A stretch of DNA of 5,496 nucleotides, taken from contig NZ_ALEE01000333.1 in assembly GCF_000282995.1 (NCBI RefSeq), positions 1 through 5,496 on the forward strand, read 5' to 3'. Below the pieces are notes generated by a model. It was given only the letters and a program-made list of their open reading frames with translations, did no database searches and had not been told where the DNA came from. Origin of the DNA: Melaminivora alkalimesophila. Lineage in GTDB: Bacteria; Pseudomonadota; Gammaproteobacteria; Burkholderiales; Burkholderiaceae_C. The translations under genes were made by a program, and so were the position numbers. Shown piece by piece: positions 3,385 through 5,496 of the stretch (its first letter is position 1; each line of letters begins with the position of its first letter).

Positions 3385-5496
3385 TCAGTCCCAGCGCACC
3401 GTGTAGATCAAGTCCACTGCGCTCTGGGTGCCGGTCTGGCCGCGCAGCGTGAGCCGCTTGGACAGGTCGTAGAAGATGTAGAGCACCCCGAGCGTGCCCG
3501 ACAGGCTCTTCTCGTAGGTCACGTACAGGTCCTGCGACAGGCGCTTGCCGAAGGTGAGAGCCGCGCCGCTGGCGTCCTCGCCCTGGCCGGGGCCCTTGAA
3601 GCCGATCTCGTCCAGGCCCAGGCGCTGGGCGATGCCGCCGCTGCTGTCGCCGCCCTCGCCTGACAGGAAGGCGAGCGCCGCCTGCTGCAGCAGCGCTGCC
3701 TCCGCACCGCCGGCCGCCGCGCTGCGGCCCAGCACCACCCAGGAGAGTTTCTCCGCATCGGGCAGCTCCGGCTCCGAATACAGCTGCGCGCGCGGCGCCT
3801 GGGCCGTGCCCGTGACCTGCACGCCGGCGCGCACCGGAATGTTCGGGCGCAGCGCCAGCACGTCGAGCGAGGGATTGTCGTAAGGGCCGTTGAAGCGCAG
3901 CAACCCGCTTTCCACGTCCAGCGCCTGGCCCCAGGCACGGTAGCGCCCCTGGTCCGTGTGCACTTCGCCGGTGACGCGCGGCATGCTGCCGAGCGCGCCG
4001 CGGCTGGTGATCTGCAGGCGCCCGGTCAGGCGCGTGGTCACGCCCCGGCCCTGGAAGGCGAAGTCGTCCCCGAGATCGAAGGTGAGCGCGATGTCCGGCG
4101 GGCGGGCGGTCTGCACGCTGCCCTGGGCATCGGCCTGGGCCGCCTTGGCTTCCTGGCGGGCGCGCTCGGCGGCCTCGCGGTCCAGCGCGGCGGAGCGCAC
4201 CACCACGTCGTCGCCCAACGACGGCGCGCCGGCCTCGGGCAGGATGATGGTCGCGCGGTCGGCGCGCAGGTCGCCGCGCAGCACCAGCTGGCCGCCCTGC
4301 AGCTGCGCGCGCAGCTCGCCCGAGACGCTGACCTGCCGGTCGGCGCGCACCAGCACCTGCAGCCGCTCGGCGCGGGCGCGCAGGTCCATGCGGATGTCCG
4401 GACCCTGGTCGCCGCTGCCCGCCCAGGACAGGGTGCCGCTGCCGCTGAGCGTGCCGCCGTCCGCGGGCGCGGCCGTGCGGTTGCCGCTGAAGCCGGCGAT
4501 GCGCGCGCGGCTCCCGTGCCCGCCCTTGAGGTGCAGCTCGGTGATCGTGAGCTGCTGGCCTTGCAGCGTGGCGCGCAGCCGGCCGTCCTGCAGGTCCACG
4601 CCATCGAGCACCGAGCGGATGGCAAAGCGGTCGGCCGCCAACCGGCCATCCCAGCGCGGCGCGGCGCGGCTGCCCGACAGCCGGGCGTCGGCGCTGAGCG
4701 TGCCGTGCACGCGCCAGCCGGGCGGTGCGAGCATCGACCACACGCCCACCTCCGGCATCTCGGCGCGGACGCTGGCGGCCAGGGGCGCGTCCTCCGGCCA
4801 GAGCCAGCCGCCGTCCGCGCCGCGCTGCAGCTGCGTGCGGCCCTCGGCCCGGACTTCTCCCGCGCGCTCGCTGTCCCAGGACAGGCGCGCTTGCAGCTGC
4901 TCTCCCTCGGCCTGGAGTTCGAGGACGGCCTCGCGCAGGCCTGCGGCCGTGCCGCGCAGGGCGCGGGTCGTCGCCTTGGGGCTGCCCGGGCCTGCACCCT
5001 CGCCGCTGGAGCGCACCACCGTCGGTGTGCCGCCCGGGGCGGTATCGCCGCCATGGTCGATGTACAGATCGCCGCTAGCGCGCTCGATGCGCACCCGCGC
5101 GTGCAGCGGCGCGTCGCCGGCGGCGGCGATGTCCCAGCGGCCGGCCAGCTGCAGATCGCCCGACACGCCAAGCCGCTCGAGCGCGCTCTGGCCGTCGGTC
5201 TGGAAGGCCTCGGCCCAGGCCAGCGGCAGACCTTCCAGGCTGCCCTGGCTGCGCAGCTCCACGCCCCCTTGGGCGCCTCGCGCGTAGCGCAGCGGCTGCC
5301 AATGCAGGCGGGCGTTCCCGGGTGCCGGGCCGCGCAGCTGGGCACTGCCGCCCGACGCCTCGACTTCGAGGCGCGGCGCCTGTTGCAGCGTGAGGGCCAC
5401 GGGCTGCGTCAGGCGCAGCTCCCAGGGGCCGGGCTGCCGCTCCAGGCGCGCCTGCAGCTGCAGGCTGCGCAGCTCGCCCTGCCAGCGGCCGGCGCC
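3385..5496 (-). CDS. tamB: Translocation and assembly module protein TamB, C-terminal part
   Basis: About 703 residues are visible; the frame is open to the right edge, so the N-terminal membrane anchor and first part of the protein lie beyond the window. The GTG at 5398-5400 is internal. Most of the visible protein is long, repetitive beta-strand sequence with alternating hydrophobic residues, as in the lipid-conducting beta-taco groove of TamB and other AsmA-like proteins. The last roughly 250 residues match the conserved TamB C-terminal (DUF490) domain: FDLGDDFAFQGRGVTTRLTG, SGLLRFNGPYDNPSLDVLA, then LYSEPELPDAEKLSWVVLGR, and a final strand-rich part ending AVDLIYTVRWD. TamB is anchored in the inner membrane, spans the periplasm and works with the outer-membrane BamA homologue TamA in outer-membrane protein assembly and phospholipid transport. 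A charged, Ala-rich, probably helical stretch (about 4095-4190) interrupts the strands just before the conserved domain. tamA would be expected upstream, beyond 5496. Confidence 0.93.
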   Translation of the reverse strand, partial: GAGRWQGELRSLQLQARLERQPGPWELRLTQPVALTLQQAPRLEVEASGGSAQLRGPAPGNARLHWQPLRYARGAQGGVELRSQGSLEGLPLAWAEAFQTDGQSALERLGVSGDLQLAGRWDIAAAGDAPLHARVRIERASGDLYIDHGGDTAPGGTPTVVRSSGEGAGPGSPKATTRALRGTAAGLREAVLELQAEGEQLQARLSWDSERAGEVRAEGRTQLQRGADGGWLWPEDAPLAASVRAEMPEVGVWSMLAPPGWRVHGTLSADARLSGSRAAPRWDGRLAADRFAIRSVLDGVDLQDGRLRATLQGQQLTITELHLKGGHGSRARIAGFSGNRTAAPADGGTLSGSGTLSWAGSGDQGPDIRMDLRARAERLQVLVRADRQVSVSGELRAQLQGGQLVLRGDLRADRATIILPEAGAPSLGDDVVVRSAALDREAAERARQEAKAAQADAQGSVQTARPPDIALTFDLGDDFAFQGRGVTTRLTGRLQITSRGALGSMPRVTGEVHTDQGRYRAWGQALDVESGLLRFNGPYDNPSLDVLALRPNIPVRAGVQVTGTAQAPRAQLYSEPELPDAEKLSWVVLGRSAAAGGAEAALLQQAALAFLSGEGGDSSGGIAQRLGLDEIGFKGPGQGEDASGAALTFGKRLSQDLYVTYEKSLSGTLGVLYIFYDLSKRLTLRGQTGTQSAVDLIYTVRWD

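Noticed and set aside
3956..5287. Long open frame on the + strand opposite tamB (and a second one in another - strand frame at 4038-5345).
   Set aside because: Composition is almost only Arg, Ser, Pro and Ala with no domain, and it lies fully opposite a well-supported TamB. This is the usual shadow of GC-rich coding DNA.
1..5496. CRISPR array, insertion sequence, phage, toxin-antitoxin or defence system.
   Set aside because: No regularly spaced long repeats and no transposase, integrase, nuclease or other typical protein motifs were found on either strand.

Overview
The window is very GC-rich DNA with strong G/C bias at third codon positions. Gene content and protein style (a TamB with a Burkholderiales-like C-terminus, a periplasmic PRC-barrel protein, a pirin and an isochorismatase-fold hydrolase) suggest a beta-proteobacterium of the order Burkholderiales, probably the Comamonadaceae. 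This placement is inferred from composition and protein style; no database comparison was possible. The window looks like ordinary chromosome: there is no transposase, integrase, phage gene, toxin-antitoxin pair or CRISPR array.

Layout from left to right. (1) The 3' end of a phospholipase D/cardiolipin synthase-type gene on the + strand, with its last HKD motif visible. (2) A small + strand gene for a proline-rich protein with one membrane span and no recognised family. (3) A convergent - strand gene for an isochorismatase-fold cysteine hydrolase, separated from gene 2 by a short GC-rich hairpin. (4) About 310 bp without genes between the divergent hydrolase and PRC-barrel genes; it holds repeated octamers, nested inverted repeats and a short direct repeat. 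(5) A + strand gene for a secreted PRC-barrel protein, closed by a clear rho-independent terminator. (6) A + strand pirin gene with a strong ribosome binding site. (7) On the - strand, a tRNA-Arg(CCU) gene 31 nt downstream of the 3' part of tamB, which runs off the right edge.

The genes do not form one pathway. A loose theme is the cell envelope: phospholipid synthesis, a single-span membrane protein, a periplasmic PRC-barrel protein, and TamB, which works in outer-membrane assembly and lipid transport. The hydrolase and the pirin look like stand-alone metabolic or stress-related genes. tamA would be expected beyond the right edge.

I found no convincing new multi-gene system. The best leads are in non-coding DNA: the structured 1453-1635 region, a degenerate motif shared by the leaders of the single-span and PRC-barrel genes, the triple octamer around the hydrolase start, the GGATCG cluster before the pirin gene, and the 9-bp repeats around the tRNA gene.
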